In this document: positions 1 to 7,612 of the stretch, piece by piece
Layout: each line of letters opens with the position of its first letter
How positions within the stretch are numbered: the first letter of the stretch is position 1
Source: an uncultured Lachnospiraceae bacterium
GTDB lineage: Bacteria > Bacillota > Clostridia > Lachnospirales > Lachnospiraceae
Assembly: GCA_944377325.1 (NCBI GenBank)
Contig: CALWEP010000111.1
Coordinates: 1 to 37,630, forward strand
Length of the DNA: 37,630 nucleotides
Direction of reading: 5' to 3'
Made by a program: the position numbers and the translations under genes
Notes under the pieces: model-generated
Seen by the model: only the letters and a program-made list of their open reading frames with translations
Databases searched by the model: none
What the model was told of the DNA's origin: nothing

Positions 1-15
1 ACGCGCCGCGCCATC

Positions 16-858
16 CTAAGCCGCTTTCATTATATCCGGGTCGGTGCCTTCCCCGACGCACGCCTCGGCAATTCCTCTCCGGACTCCTTCCGCTTCCCGT
101 CCCTCCGGCCGAAGGGGAAGGTCATGCCGCCGGCTTCTACTGGTGGCATCCTTCGGGTCCTTTCCCATGATCCCATCCAGAAGAAGAGCGCTGTCCTCCG
201 TATTCCTTCCGACGGCACCGATCTGATCCAGGGATGAACCGTATGCAATCAGTCCATATCGGGAAACTGCCCCGTAGGTGGGCTTGATTCCCGTTACTCC
301 GCACCAGGAAGCCGGCTGACGGATGGAGCCTCCCGTGTCGGAACCCAGCGCTGCCGGGCACTCTCCCGCAGCCACAGCCGCACAGGAACCGCCGGATGAC
401 CCGCCCGGAACCCGGCTCAGATCCCAGGGATTTCTCGTCGGGCCGAAGCAGGAGGTTTCCGTAGTGCTCCCCATGGCAAACTCATCCATATTGGTCTTTC
501 CCAGAATCACCGCCCCCTGCTCCTTCAGCTTCTTCACCGCTTCCGCAGAATAAGGCGGCGTAAACCCTTCCAGGATCCTGGAGCAGCAGGTGGTAGGAAT
601 CCCCTCTGTGCAGATATTATCCTTGATCCCTATGGGAACTCCTGCCAAACGGCTCTTAAATCGTCCCTCCCGAATTCCTCGGTCTGCCTCTCTGGCTTCC
701 GCAATTGCCCGATCCCCGTCCAGATTTACAAACGCATGAATCCTTTGCTCCGTTTCCTCCGTCCGTTCCAGGAAAGACCTCACCGCCTCCTCACTGCTGA
801 TCTCTCCGGCCCGTATGCTCCGTCCCAGCTCCGACGCCGTCATCTCCCATATTTTCAT
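16..858 (-). CDS. gatA: Glutamyl/aspartyl-tRNA amidotransferase subunit A, cut short by an amber stop
   Basis: GatA hydrolyses glutamine and, with GatB and GatC, converts Glu-tRNA(Gln) or Asp-tRNA(Asn) to the amide form in the cytoplasm. The amidase Ser-cisSer-Lys triad is visible: Lys79 in GIKD, Ser154 in GGSSGGS and Ser178 in [14 protein letters not shown] at 858 follows AGGAGG by 7 bases. The frame ends after 280 residues, against about 485 for the family, at TAG (16-18), just after [12 protein letters not shown]. The 15 bases past the stop read DGAAR in the same frame, which looks like normal GatA continuation, so one substitution to TAG would explain the truncation. It could be a sequencing error, a real nonsense mutation or a small indel; the window ends too soon to decide. 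It is the third gene of the aspS-gatC-gatA operon, and gatB would be expected next. Confidence 0.85.
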   Translation of the reverse strand: MKIWEMTASELGRSIRAGEISSEEAVRSFLERTEETEQRIHAFVNLDGDRAIAEAREADRGIREGRFKSRLAGVPIGIKDNICTEGIPTTCCSRILEGFTPPYSAEAVKKLKEQGAVILGKTNMDEFAMGSTTETSCFGPTRNPWDLSRVPGGSSGGSCAAVAAGECPAALGSDTGGSIRQPASWCGVTGIKPTYGAVSRYGLIAYGSSLDQIGAVGRNTEDSALLLDGIMGKDPKDATSRSRRHDLPLRPEGREAEGVRRGIAEACVGEGTDPDIMKAA

Positions 859-869
859 TTTCCTGCCTC

Positions 870-1163
870 CTATTCTACCGTCTTCGGCACCGCATACTGC
901 CCGTCTTTCTCCTCTGGAGCTCCGGCAAGGAGCTCATCCCGGCAGTCTCTTCCTGTCACTTCATCCTCGCGGAAAACATTTTCCGCCTTCCATGGATGGA
1001 TCGTGGGTTCCGTATTCGAAGTATCGGGCTCTTTCAGCTTTTCCACGTAGTCCAGCATCCTCCGCATCTGCCGGAGCACCTCTTCCCTTTCTCCCTCCGG
1101 GATTTCAAGCTTTGCCAACGCAAGAACATTCTCCAGTATTCTCTCGTCCATCTTTTCTGCCAT
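870..1163 (-). CDS. gatC: Glutamyl/aspartyl-tRNA amidotransferase subunit C
   Basis: This 97-residue protein is a small belt-like subunit that holds GatA and GatB together. The N-terminal helix pattern ([15 protein letters not shown]) and the C-terminal segment ending in NVFREDEV are typical of GatC: a VxxLAxLxL-like start, then a DxP/VFRED-type motif. The length matches the family (about 95). ATG at 1163 has AGGAGG 8 bases upstream. It lies 18 bases after aspS and 11 bases before gatA, so all three genes share one transcript. Its pairing with an archaeal-type AspRS suggests that the complex mainly amidates Asp-tRNA(Asn) here, although GatCAB usually handles both substrates. Confidence 0.93.
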   Translation of the reverse strand: MAEKMDERILENVLALAKLEIPEGEREEVLRQMRRMLDYVEKLKEPDTSNTEPTIHPWKAENVFREDEVTGRDCRDELLAGAPEEKDGQYAVPKTVE

Positions 1164-1181
1164 TTCTCATTCCTCCTGCTT

Positions 1182-2510
1182 CTACGGCGTCAGTCTTCCC
1201 ATATCTCTGGGGAACAAAGAGCCTTCCCTTACATTGTCTTCTCCCAGCAACTGAACTGTCAGGCGCTCAAGCCCGATTCCCAGCCCTCCGTGAGGCGGCA
1301 TCCCGCAGCGAAACGCCTCCAGATACCCTTCCATTCCCTCTTCCGACATCCCCCGGGCTTCCATTTTCTTGCGCAGCATCCCGTAATCATGGATTCTCTG
1401 TCCTCCCGTGGTGACCTCCACACCCCTGCAGAGGAGATCGAAGCTTAAAGTAAAGCGGCTGTCCTCCGGATCGTCCATGGCGTAGAACGGACGCTTTTTG
1501 GAAGGATAGTGGGTGATGAAAACAAAATCGCTGTTCAGATGTTCCCTTCCGTAGCGGCCGATAAGTTCCTCTTCCTCCGGCTCCAGATCATAGGGGGCTC
1601 TGGCCGGACGGCCGTAAAGCTCTGCCACAAGTTTCTTGGCTTCGTCAAAGCGGAGCGCCGGGATGGAGGCTATCCTGGGAAGTTCGCAGTTCAGAAGCTT
1701 CAGTTCCCTTTCGTACTCCCGGTTTAACAGAGCCATGGCGTACCGCAGGTATTCCGTTTCCGTCTCCATGATTTCCTCCATACTGTCAATATATCCCATC
1801 TCCAGATCCAGACTGGTATATTCGTTCAGGTGTCTTCTGGTATTGTGCTTTTCGGCCCGGAACACCGGCCCGGTCTCAAAAACCCGGTCGAACACTCCCA
1901 CCAGCATCTGCTTATAAAACTGGGGACTCTGAGCCAGCACCGCCGGCTTATGAAAATAGCTGAGCTTGAAAATATTCGCTCCTCCCTCCGCTCCCTTTGC
2001 CCCCAGCTTCGGCGTATGAATCTCCGTAAATCCCTGACCGTAAAGATAATCCCGGAACCCTCTTACCAGTCCCTCCTGGATTCGAAACACAGCCCGTTCT
2101 TTCATATTCCGCAGGGATATGGCACGGTGATCCAGCCGCGCCTCCAGAGAGGCGGTCCGAATATTTCTGTCCACGGGAAGAGGAAGGGAGGCAGCAGGCA
2201 CGGACAGCACCTGCGCCTTCTCTACGATGATCTCCGCTCCTCCCGGCGCCCGCCCCTCTCTTCTTATACGTCCCTCCGTCCTCAAAGCTCCGCCTTCCCG
2301 GATCTCTCCGCTCTCCTCAAATCTCTTTCGGTCAAACACGGTCTGTATCAGTCCGTCTCTCTGGCGCAGCACCACAAATACCACCTCTCCCAGATTCCTC
2401 ACCCGGTGCACCGCGCCTTCAGCCCGCACAAAAGCTCCTTCTTCCGTCCGATCTGTCATCCGGCTGAGCCGGAAGCTCTCCTGTTTTGTGATTCCTGTGA
2501 TCTGTTTCAT
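1182..2510 (-). CDS. aspS: Archaeal-type aspartyl-tRNA synthetase, probably non-discriminating (Asp-tRNA(Asn))
   Basis: This class IIb synthetase has 442 residues, much shorter than the bacterial AspRS (about 590), and lacks the GAD insertion, so it belongs to the archaeal/eukaryotic-like AspS2 group. It has an N-terminal OB-fold anticodon-binding domain (about residues 15-105). Class II motif 2 is FRAEKHNTRRHLNEY, with a tryptic-like loop, and motif 3 is GLGIGLERL. LCRGVEVTTGGQRIHDY is characteristic of AspRS/AsnRS. ATG at 2510 is chosen because AAGGA lies 7 bases upstream. The longer frame from 2588 would start inside the T-box terminator. Placement directly before gatC-gatA suggests it charges tRNA(Asn) with Asp for GatCAB to amidate. 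Lack of discrimination is inferred from context and type, not shown by the sequence alone. Confidence 0.9.
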   Translation of the reverse strand: MKQITGITKQESFRLSRMTDRTEEGAFVRAEGAVHRVRNLGEVVFVVLRQRDGLIQTVFDRKRFEESGEIREGGALRTEGRIRREGRAPGGAEIIVEKAQVLSVPAASLPLPVDRNIRTASLEARLDHRAISLRNMKERAVFRIQEGLVRGFRDYLYGQGFTEIHTPKLGAKGAEGGANIFKLSYFHKPAVLAQSPQFYKQMLVGVFDRVFETGPVFRAEKHNTRRHLNEYTSLDLEMGYIDSMEEIMETETEYLRYAMALLNREYERELKLLNCELPRIASIPALRFDEAKKLVAELYGRPARAPYDLEPEEEELIGRYGREHLNSDFVFITHYPSKKRPFYAMDDPEDSRFTLSFDLLCRGVEVTTGGQRIHDYGMLRKKMEARGMSEEGMEGYLEAFRCGMPPHGGLGIGLERLTVQLLGEDNVREGSLFPRDMGRLTP

Positions 2511-2565
2511 ACATTCATCCTTTCCGTTCCGGAATTTCTTCCGTGCAGGTCCTGTTTTCGGACGC

Positions 2566-2609
2566 AAAAAAAGTCCCGGAACATTCACATTTTATGAATC
2601 TTCCGGGAC
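2566..2609 (-). terminator. T-box intrinsic terminator
   Basis: GTCCCGGAA (2573-2581) pairs with TTCCGGGAC (2601-2609), with a further inner stem GATTCA/TGAATG, and seven T residues follow on the minus strand (2566-2572). The upstream arm overlaps the T-box antiterminator, so the two structures exclude each other. It sits 56 bases before the aspS start. Confidence 0.9.
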
Positions 2610-2962
2610 GGGATCATTCCCGCGGTACCACCCGCATTGCCTGCGTTTCCGGCCGCCGCAAAAGGGCCGGGCCGCTTTGGCCTCTCATGAAGAACGCCGC
2701 AGACGTGAACCGGCCTGAAGCGGAATCCTATCCTCCGCGTTCTCAGACCACCTTGCCTGCTGCCGGGCCAACACCCGAAACGTCTTCCCGCTTAACGCGC
2801 AGTCCACGTGCCGCCCTACTTACGGTTCGGACGGCCGGCTCCGGAGTGTTCCCTTCCCTCTTTCTTCCTGCAGACGCTCTCAGTCGGTGACGTCCGCTTC
2901 CTGTCGGCTCCCCAAGGGTGAGTCTCTTTCGCTGCCTTTGGTTTTGTTTGATTTTCTTTATG
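2566..2962 (-). ncRNA. T-box riboswitch leader of aspS-gatCA, specifier probably AAC (Asn)
   Basis: The minus-strand leader has the hallmark T-box sequence GGGTGGTACCGCGG (around 2619-2633), which pairs with the uncharged tRNA acceptor end. A strong terminator follows immediately. About 330 nt upstream of it contain the Stem I region, with a 3' part GAACCGTAAGTAGGG near 2814-2828. In that segment the likely specifier triplet is AAC (2825-2827), an asparagine codon, which fits an operon that makes Asn-tRNA. The T-box call is firm. The specifier assignment is tentative because I could not fold all of Stem I by eye, and CGA, GAA and ACC also overlap there. Uncharged tRNA would stabilise the antiterminator and switch the operon on. 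Confidence 0.93.
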
Positions 2963-2969
2963 GCTCTGT

Positions 2970-2998
2970 ATTATAGTCGGCCCGTTTCAGAATGTCAA
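2970..2998 (-). promoter_or_regulatory. Sigma-70 promoter of the aspS-gatCA operon
   Basis: Consensus hexamers on the minus strand: TTGACA (2993-2998), a 17-base spacer, and TATAAT (2970-2975). Transcription would start near 2963, just before the T-box RNA. Confidence 0.9.
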
Positions 2999-3051
2999 GC
3001 ATTATTTTCAGACTTTATGATTCTTTTCGGTCTTTTAACTTAAAACAGCCC

Positions 3052-4260
3052 TTACATGCGGCGAATCCGGTCCACAGCCTCCAGCGTGCTCTCATGGCTT
3101 CCAAATGCCGTCAGGCGGAAATATCCCTCTCCGGACGGGCCGAAGCCCGATCCCGGAGTTCCGATTACCCCGGCCTGCTCCAGAAGGAGGTCAAAGAACT
3201 GCCAGGATGTCATCCCATCGGGAGTTTTCAGCCAGATATACGGGGAATTTACTCCTCCGGACGCCTGATACCCGCAGGAAAGCAGGCCTTCCCTAATCAC
3301 CGCCGCATTTTTCATGTAATAACCGATCTGCTCTCTGATCTGCCTCTGTCCGTCCGGCGCGTACACCGCCTGGCCGGCCCTCTGCACAATGTAGGGAGTC
3401 CCGTTATACTTTGTTCCCTGTCTTCGGAACCAGAGATCTCTCAGGCTCACGCCGTCTCTTACAAGCTCTGAGGGAATGACGGTAAAGCCCAGTCTTACTC
3501 CCGTAAAGCCTGCATTTTTGGAAAAGCTGCGGAACTCTATGGCGCAGGTGCGGGCCCCGTCGCATTCATAGATGCTGTGGGGAATCCCCTCCTCCGCAAT
3601 GTAAGCCTCATAGGCGGCGTCATAAAGCAGGACGGAGCCGTTTTTGTTGGCCGCATCCACCCACCTCTGCAGCTCCTCCTTCCGGATGGCGGAGCCGGTG
3701 GGATTATTGGGAAAGCACAGATATACCAGCTCCGGCATACGTTCCGGAATTTCAGGCAGAAATCCGTTCTCCAGGGTGCAGGGCATATAGGTCACTCCCC
3801 CGTACCGTCCCGAGTCTCTGCAGAAATCTCCCGTCCTCCCCGCCATCACGTTGGTGTCCAGGTATACGGGATACACCGGATCGCAGACCGCGATTTTCAC
3901 ATCCAGCCCGAATATCTCCTGAATATTTCCGCAGTCGCATTTTGCGCCGTCGGAAATAAAGATTTCATCCCTGTCCACCGCACATCCTCTGGCTCCGTAG
4001 TCTTTTTCAGCGATCACCTCCCGCAGGAATTCATATCCCTGCTCCGGCGCGTAGCCGCGGAAGGTTTCCGCCTGCCCCATCTCATCCACAGCCCGGTGCA
4101 TGGCTTCCCTCACAGCCGGAACCAAGGGAAGGGTCACATCCCCGATTCCCAGCCGAATCAGACTGCGCTCCGGATGGGCCTGGGCAAAGGCGGCAGTCCG
4201 TCTGGCCGTCTCAGAAAAAAGATAGCTCCCCTGGAGTTTCCGGTAATTTTTATTGATCAT
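3052..4260 (-). CDS. dapL: LL-diaminopimelate aminotransferase
   Basis: DapL converts tetrahydrodipicolinate plus glutamate directly to LL-diaminopimelate, a one-step route to lysine and peptidoglycan precursors. The protein has 402 residues, typical of the family. Visible features are the N-terminal YLFSETARRTAAF and RLGIGDVTLPL, the DapL-type SDGAKCDCGNIQEIFG, PVYPVYLDTNV, FPNNPTG and the PLP lysine in SFSKNAGFTG (Lys248). Two in-frame ATGs exist. The one at 4260 is preferred because AGGAGG lies 7 bases upstream; the ATG at 4266 directly abuts that site. The Shine-Dalgarno overlaps the stop codon of the ANTAR gene, so it is translated from the pyrG-gltBD transcript. DapL uses glutamate as amino donor, which fits the operon. 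Confidence 0.94.
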   Translation of the reverse strand: MINKNYRKLQGSYLFSETARRTAAFAQAHPERSLIRLGIGDVTLPLVPAVREAMHRAVDEMGQAETFRGYAPEQGYEFLREVIAEKDYGARGCAVDRDEIFISDGAKCDCGNIQEIFGLDVKIAVCDPVYPVYLDTNVMAGRTGDFCRDSGRYGGVTYMPCTLENGFLPEIPERMPELVYLCFPNNPTGSAIRKEELQRWVDAANKNGSVLLYDAAYEAYIAEEGIPHSIYECDGARTCAIEFRSFSKNAGFTGVRLGFTVIPSELVRDGVSLRDLWFRRQGTKYNGTPYIVQRAGQAVYAPDGQRQIREQIGYYMKNAAVIREGLLSCGYQASGGVNSPYIWLKTPDGMTSWQFFDLLLEQAGVIGTPGSGFGPSGEGYFRLTAFGSHESTLEAVDRIRRM

Positions 4261-4271
4261 AGTCATTCCTC

Positions 4272-4808
4272 CTAGTCATTTTCATAGAGGAGAAGAACCA
4301 TCCGCGCCGTCTCTCCCATGGTTCGTCCCGTTTCCATGCTGCGCTTCTGCAGATATCGGTGGGCCGCCTCCTCCGTCAGACGGTTCCTCTCCATCAGCAG
4401 CCGCTTCGCCCTGAGGACCGCTCTCTCGTCTTCTCCGCTTCTTGTCTTTCTGCCGCGTACATTCGGCGGTTTTTCCCCCAGCATCATCCCCACGGTGTTG
4501 ATCAGTTCATACACCCGCACAGGGGCCGTTACCGTCATGACGTCCGGCGGGCAGCCGGACAGTCTGGCCTCCGTACCGATCACGAGAAGCTCCACGGCAG
4601 GCGGCAGGTATTCCCGCAGTTCAGAGCAGTGCGTCTCCTTCAGACGCACGCCGCAGATCAGGATTCCCTCCTCCATAAGGGCTGCCTCCTGAAGAGCCTG
4701 GGAAGAGGACGTGCACAGAGTCAGATTCTCATATCCGTTTCTTTCCAATGCCCGCTTCACATTTTTTCCGTCCTCCTCCCGGGAAAACGCGATGATGATG
4801 CCCTTCAT
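4272..4808 (-). CDS. ANTAR-domain antiterminator with a degenerate receiver (NitR/NasT-like)
   Basis: The 178-residue protein has a receiver-like fold (about 1-115) and a C-terminal ANTAR RNA-binding domain (about 123-178), with the pattern AKRLLMERNRLTEEAAHRYL and then a TMGETARMVLL helix. ANTAR proteins bind paired hexaloop hairpins in leader RNA and block terminators. The receiver lacks the acidic pair after strand 1 (AFSREED), has Gly53 where the phospho-accepting Asp should be (ICGVRL), and has Ala95 in place of the conserved Lys (TAPV). Phosphorylation control is therefore unlikely. ATG at 4808 follows a GGAGG-like site; the longer frame to 4895 runs into the glnA-like gene. It resembles NitR, encoded next to clostridial glnA. 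Probable targets are the hairpins at 13992-14022 and 13844-13857. Confidence 0.88.
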   Translation of the reverse strand: MKGIIIAFSREEDGKNVKRALERNGYENLTLCTSSSQALQEAALMEEGILICGVRLKETHCSELREYLPPAVELLVIGTEARLSGCPPDVMTVTAPVRVYELINTVGMMLGEKPPNVRGRKTRSGEDERAVLRAKRLLMERNRLTEEAAHRYLQKRSMETGRTMGETARMVLLLYEND

Positions 4809-4831
4809 CTCTCTCCTCCCCTTCTGTTCGA

Positions 4832-6115
4832 TCAGTACCGGTACAGATACTCCTGAAGCTCCCATTCCGTGACCTGTCTCTCGTACCGGCGCCACTCCTC
4901 CTCCCTGCAGGCCGCATATCGGGAGCAGAGTTCCTCTCCGAGAGCTGCTTTGACAAAACCGTCTCTTTTAAAATGCTCCAGCGCCGCCTCCAGACTGGCC
5001 GGGATTCTTCCCTGAGAAATCCCCTCCGGAAAGGTTGTCTGGTTCCTGATTCCGTCCATCCCGGCCTCCAGGCAGAGGGCCAAAAGCAGATAAGGATTGG
5101 CTGCTCCGTCCGCCCCGCGGTATTCCACTCGGGTACGCATTCCCCGCACGGGAGGAATCCTAATCAGCGCATTTTCCCTCCTTGAAGACCAGAGAAGATC
5201 CGTGGGAGCCTTCGTTCCCGACACCAGTCTCTTATAGGAATTCACCAGCGGATTAGCCACTGCGGTCATGGCCTCCATATGGTTCAGAAGGCCTCCCGCG
5301 AACCATTCCGCCAGCTCAGAGAACCTTCTCCGGTCTCCTGAGGAAAATACGTTTTCTCCGTTTCGGAACAGGGTGAAATGAAGATGTATCCCGGAGCCCT
5401 CTGCGTTCCCCAGAGGCTTCGGCATAAAAGTGGCGTGAAGCCCATGGCGGCGCGCCACTGCTCTCACAACGGTTCTGAACGCAGCAATCCCGTCCGCAGC
5501 CTCCAGAAGCCTCATCCGCCCCAGATCGATGCTGTGCTGCCCGGGAGAAATCTCATGGCGGGAAACCTCCACCTTCACCCCCGTCTCCTCCAGTACGGAC
5601 ACCATCTCTCTCCTGGCATTTTCTCCCAGGTCCACCGGACCGGCCTCCAGATATCCCGCCCGTTCGTGGGTGAGTGAGGTAGGCTGCCCGTCATCGTCCG
5701 TATGAAACAGGAAAAACTCACATTCCGGCTGAACGTAGAGCTGATATCCCAGATCCGCCGCCTTCTCCTCCGCAGACTTCAGAGCAGCTCTGGAGTCCTC
5801 ACGGAAGGGAGTTCCGTCCTCCCTGCAGAGGCTGCAGAACATTCTTGCCCCGCCTCCGTTCTGGGTCTTCCAGGGAAGAATGGAAAAGGTGGACGGATCA
5901 GGGCGAAGAAGCAGCTCAACCCCGTCTTCGCCGTCCCGTCCGGCCAGAAAAGTCCCGTCCACAAACACCGGTTCCTCGCTGAGCCTCTTTAATCGGTCCA
6001 AAGTCACGGAAACACTTTTCAGCGTTCCGGTAATATCCGTAAACTGAAGGCTGACGGAGCCTGCCTCCTCTTCCTCCATTCTGTTCAGAATTCTGCCCAA
6101 TCCTTCATCTCTCAT
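4832..6115 (-). CDS. Type I glutamine synthetase-like protein with altered active site
   Basis: This 427-residue GSI-family protein is colinear with bacillary GlnA: FTDITG, the E-x-E metal site ECEFF (Glu131/133), HGLHATFMPKP, GSGIH (His244), NPLVNSYKRL, VEYR (Glu331/Arg333) and NPYL are present. Several near-invariant positions differ. GQHE reads GQHS (Ser195, normally a metal-ligand Glu); GYEAP reads GTKAP (Lys302, normally the flap Glu); NRSxLIR reads RENALIR (Glu314, normally an Arg contacting substrate phosphate); and DGSS reads DGTF. Ordinary synthetase activity is doubtful. A GSIII gene nearby could supply it. ATG at 6115 overlaps the gltD stop by 11 bases, and the next gene encodes the ANTAR protein, suggesting a sensory or regulatory role. 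A catalytic enzyme with another substrate is the alternative. Confidence 0.85.
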   Translation of the reverse strand: MRDEGLGRILNRMEEEEAGSVSLQFTDITGTLKSVSVTLDRLKRLSEEPVFVDGTFLAGRDGEDGVELLLRPDPSTFSILPWKTQNGGGARMFCSLCREDGTPFREDSRAALKSAEEKAADLGYQLYVQPECEFFLFHTDDDGQPTSLTHERAGYLEAGPVDLGENARREMVSVLEETGVKVEVSRHEISPGQHSIDLGRMRLLEAADGIAAFRTVVRAVARRHGLHATFMPKPLGNAEGSGIHLHFTLFRNGENVFSSGDRRRFSELAEWFAGGLLNHMEAMTAVANPLVNSYKRLVSGTKAPTDLLWSSRRENALIRIPPVRGMRTRVEYRGADGAANPYLLLALCLEAGMDGIRNQTTFPEGISQGRIPASLEAALEHFKRDGFVKAALGEELCSRYAACREEEWRRYERQVTEWELQEYLYRY

Positions 6116-7610
6116 TCCTGTTTTTTCCTCCCTCCAAATTGGAATATCCCATAAGGGAAGCATCCACCTGAGCGGCTGCCTCCAGTCCTTCTCTTATGGC
6201 CCACACCACCAGAGACTGACCTCTCCTCATATCTCCTGCCGCAAAAACAGCCGGATCGGACGTAGCATGGCTCTCCTCTCTGCAGACCACTCTTCCTCTT
6301 TCATCCAGGGCCAGTCCGAACGCTTCGGCTCCGTACTCCTCCGCCCCGGAAAAGCCTGCGGCAATCAGAACCAGGTCTGCCGGAATTTCCCGCTCCGTCC
6401 CCGGTTTGGGAACCATTTTCCGGCGTCCCGCCTCCCTTTCCTCCGCCAGCTCCACAATGCGGACTTTTGCCACATTTCCCCGTTTTCCCGGAAGAAAAGC
6501 GGTGACCGTGGTGCCGTACCGCCTCGGGTCTTCTCCGTAAACGCATCGGGCTTCCTCCTGCCCGTAGTCCGTTTTCTTCGTCATGGGCCATTCCGGCCAG
6601 GGATTCCCCGCCGTTCTCTCCTCCGGAGGCTCCGGCATCATCTCCAGCTGGACCACCGATCTGGCTCCAAGGCGGATCGCTGTTCCCACACAGTCATTGC
6701 CCGTATCTCCCCCTCCGATGACCACCACTCGTTTGCCCTTCACCGCAGGATACTTTTTATCCTGCAGACCGGATTCCAGCAGACTTCTGGTCACCGCAGA
6801 CAGAAAATCCGCGGCAAAGTATATGCCTCCCGCTTCCCTGCCCGGAACCGGAATGTCCCTTGGCTTGCTCGCTCCGCAGCAGAGCAGGAGTCTGTCATAG
6901 TCTCTGCGGAGTTCTTCCGCCGACACCGTTTTTCCCACATCCGTCCCCAGGCGGAAGCAGACGCCCTCCGCCTCCATCAGCCTGATCCGCCGCTCCACCA
7001 CAGCCTTGTCCAGCTTCATGCCGGGAATCCCGTACATCAGAAGTCCTCCCGGACGATCGCTTCTTTCAAACACCGTCACCTCATGGCCTCTCCTGTTTAA
7101 GAGAAAGGCCGCTGCCAGACCGGAAGGCCCGCTACCGATTACCGCCACCTTTTTTCCCGTCCGCGTTTCCGGAGGCTCCGGCCGGACCCATCCGGCTGCG
7201 AAGGCCGTCTCGATGATGTACAGCTCATTTTCCTTTGTGGACACAGGATCTCCGTAAATGCCGCAGGTACAGGCCGCCTCACAGAGAGCCGGGCAGACTC
7301 TTCCCGTGAATTCAGGAAAACAGTTTGTCTTGTTCAGACGTCTGTAGGCCTGCTCCCAGTTTCCCCTGAAAACAAGATCATTGAATTCCGGCACAAGATT
7401 TCTTAAAGGACAGCCGGATATCATTCCGCCCAGACGGACCGCCGACTGGCAGAACGGAACTCCGTAGTCCATGCACCTGGCTCCCTGGAGCCTTCTCCGC
7501 TCTTCCGGAAGGCTGCCGTGGAATTCCCTGAAATTCTTTATTCTCTCTTCCGGAGGGAGCACTCTTCCGTTCTCCCTGCCGTAATCCAAAAAACCTGTTG
7601 GCTTTCCCAT
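6105..7610 (-). CDS. gltD: Glutamate synthase small (beta) subunit
   Basis: GltD (501 residues) takes electrons from NAD(P)H through FAD and iron-sulfur clusters to the large subunit. The N-terminal cysteine clusters (ARCMDYGVPFCQ, GCPL, GRVCPALCEAACTCG) bind Fe-S. Two dinucleotide folds follow: GSGPSGLAAA (FAD, about residue 158) and GGGDTGNDC (NADPH, about residue 298). A C-terminal FAD segment has AAGDMRRGQSLVVWAI. ATG at 7610 uses GGAGG located in the last codons of gltB. The gene ends 11 bases inside the glnA-like gene, so translation of the series is probably coupled. Length and motifs are normal for the family. Confidence 0.95.
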   Translation of the reverse strand: MGKPTGFLDYGRENGRVLPPEERIKNFREFHGSLPEERRRLQGARCMDYGVPFCQSAVRLGGMISGCPLRNLVPEFNDLVFRGNWEQAYRRLNKTNCFPEFTGRVCPALCEAACTCGIYGDPVSTKENELYIIETAFAAGWVRPEPPETRTGKKVAVIGSGPSGLAAAFLLNRRGHEVTVFERSDRPGGLLMYGIPGMKLDKAVVERRIRLMEAEGVCFRLGTDVGKTVSAEELRRDYDRLLLCCGASKPRDIPVPGREAGGIYFAADFLSAVTRSLLESGLQDKKYPAVKGKRVVVIGGGDTGNDCVGTAIRLGARSVVQLEMMPEPPEERTAGNPWPEWPMTKKTDYGQEEARCVYGEDPRRYGTTVTAFLPGKRGNVAKVRIVELAEEREAGRRKMVPKPGTEREIPADLVLIAAGFSGAEEYGAEAFGLALDERGRVVCREESHATSDPAVFAAGDMRRGQSLVVWAIREGLEAAAQVDASLMGYSNLEGGKNRNER

Positions 7611-7612
7611 TT

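Noticed and set aside
16..18. The gatA TAG as a pyrrolysine codon
   Set aside because: GatA is not a pyrrolysine protein and no pyl genes are visible. A mutation or sequence error is simpler.
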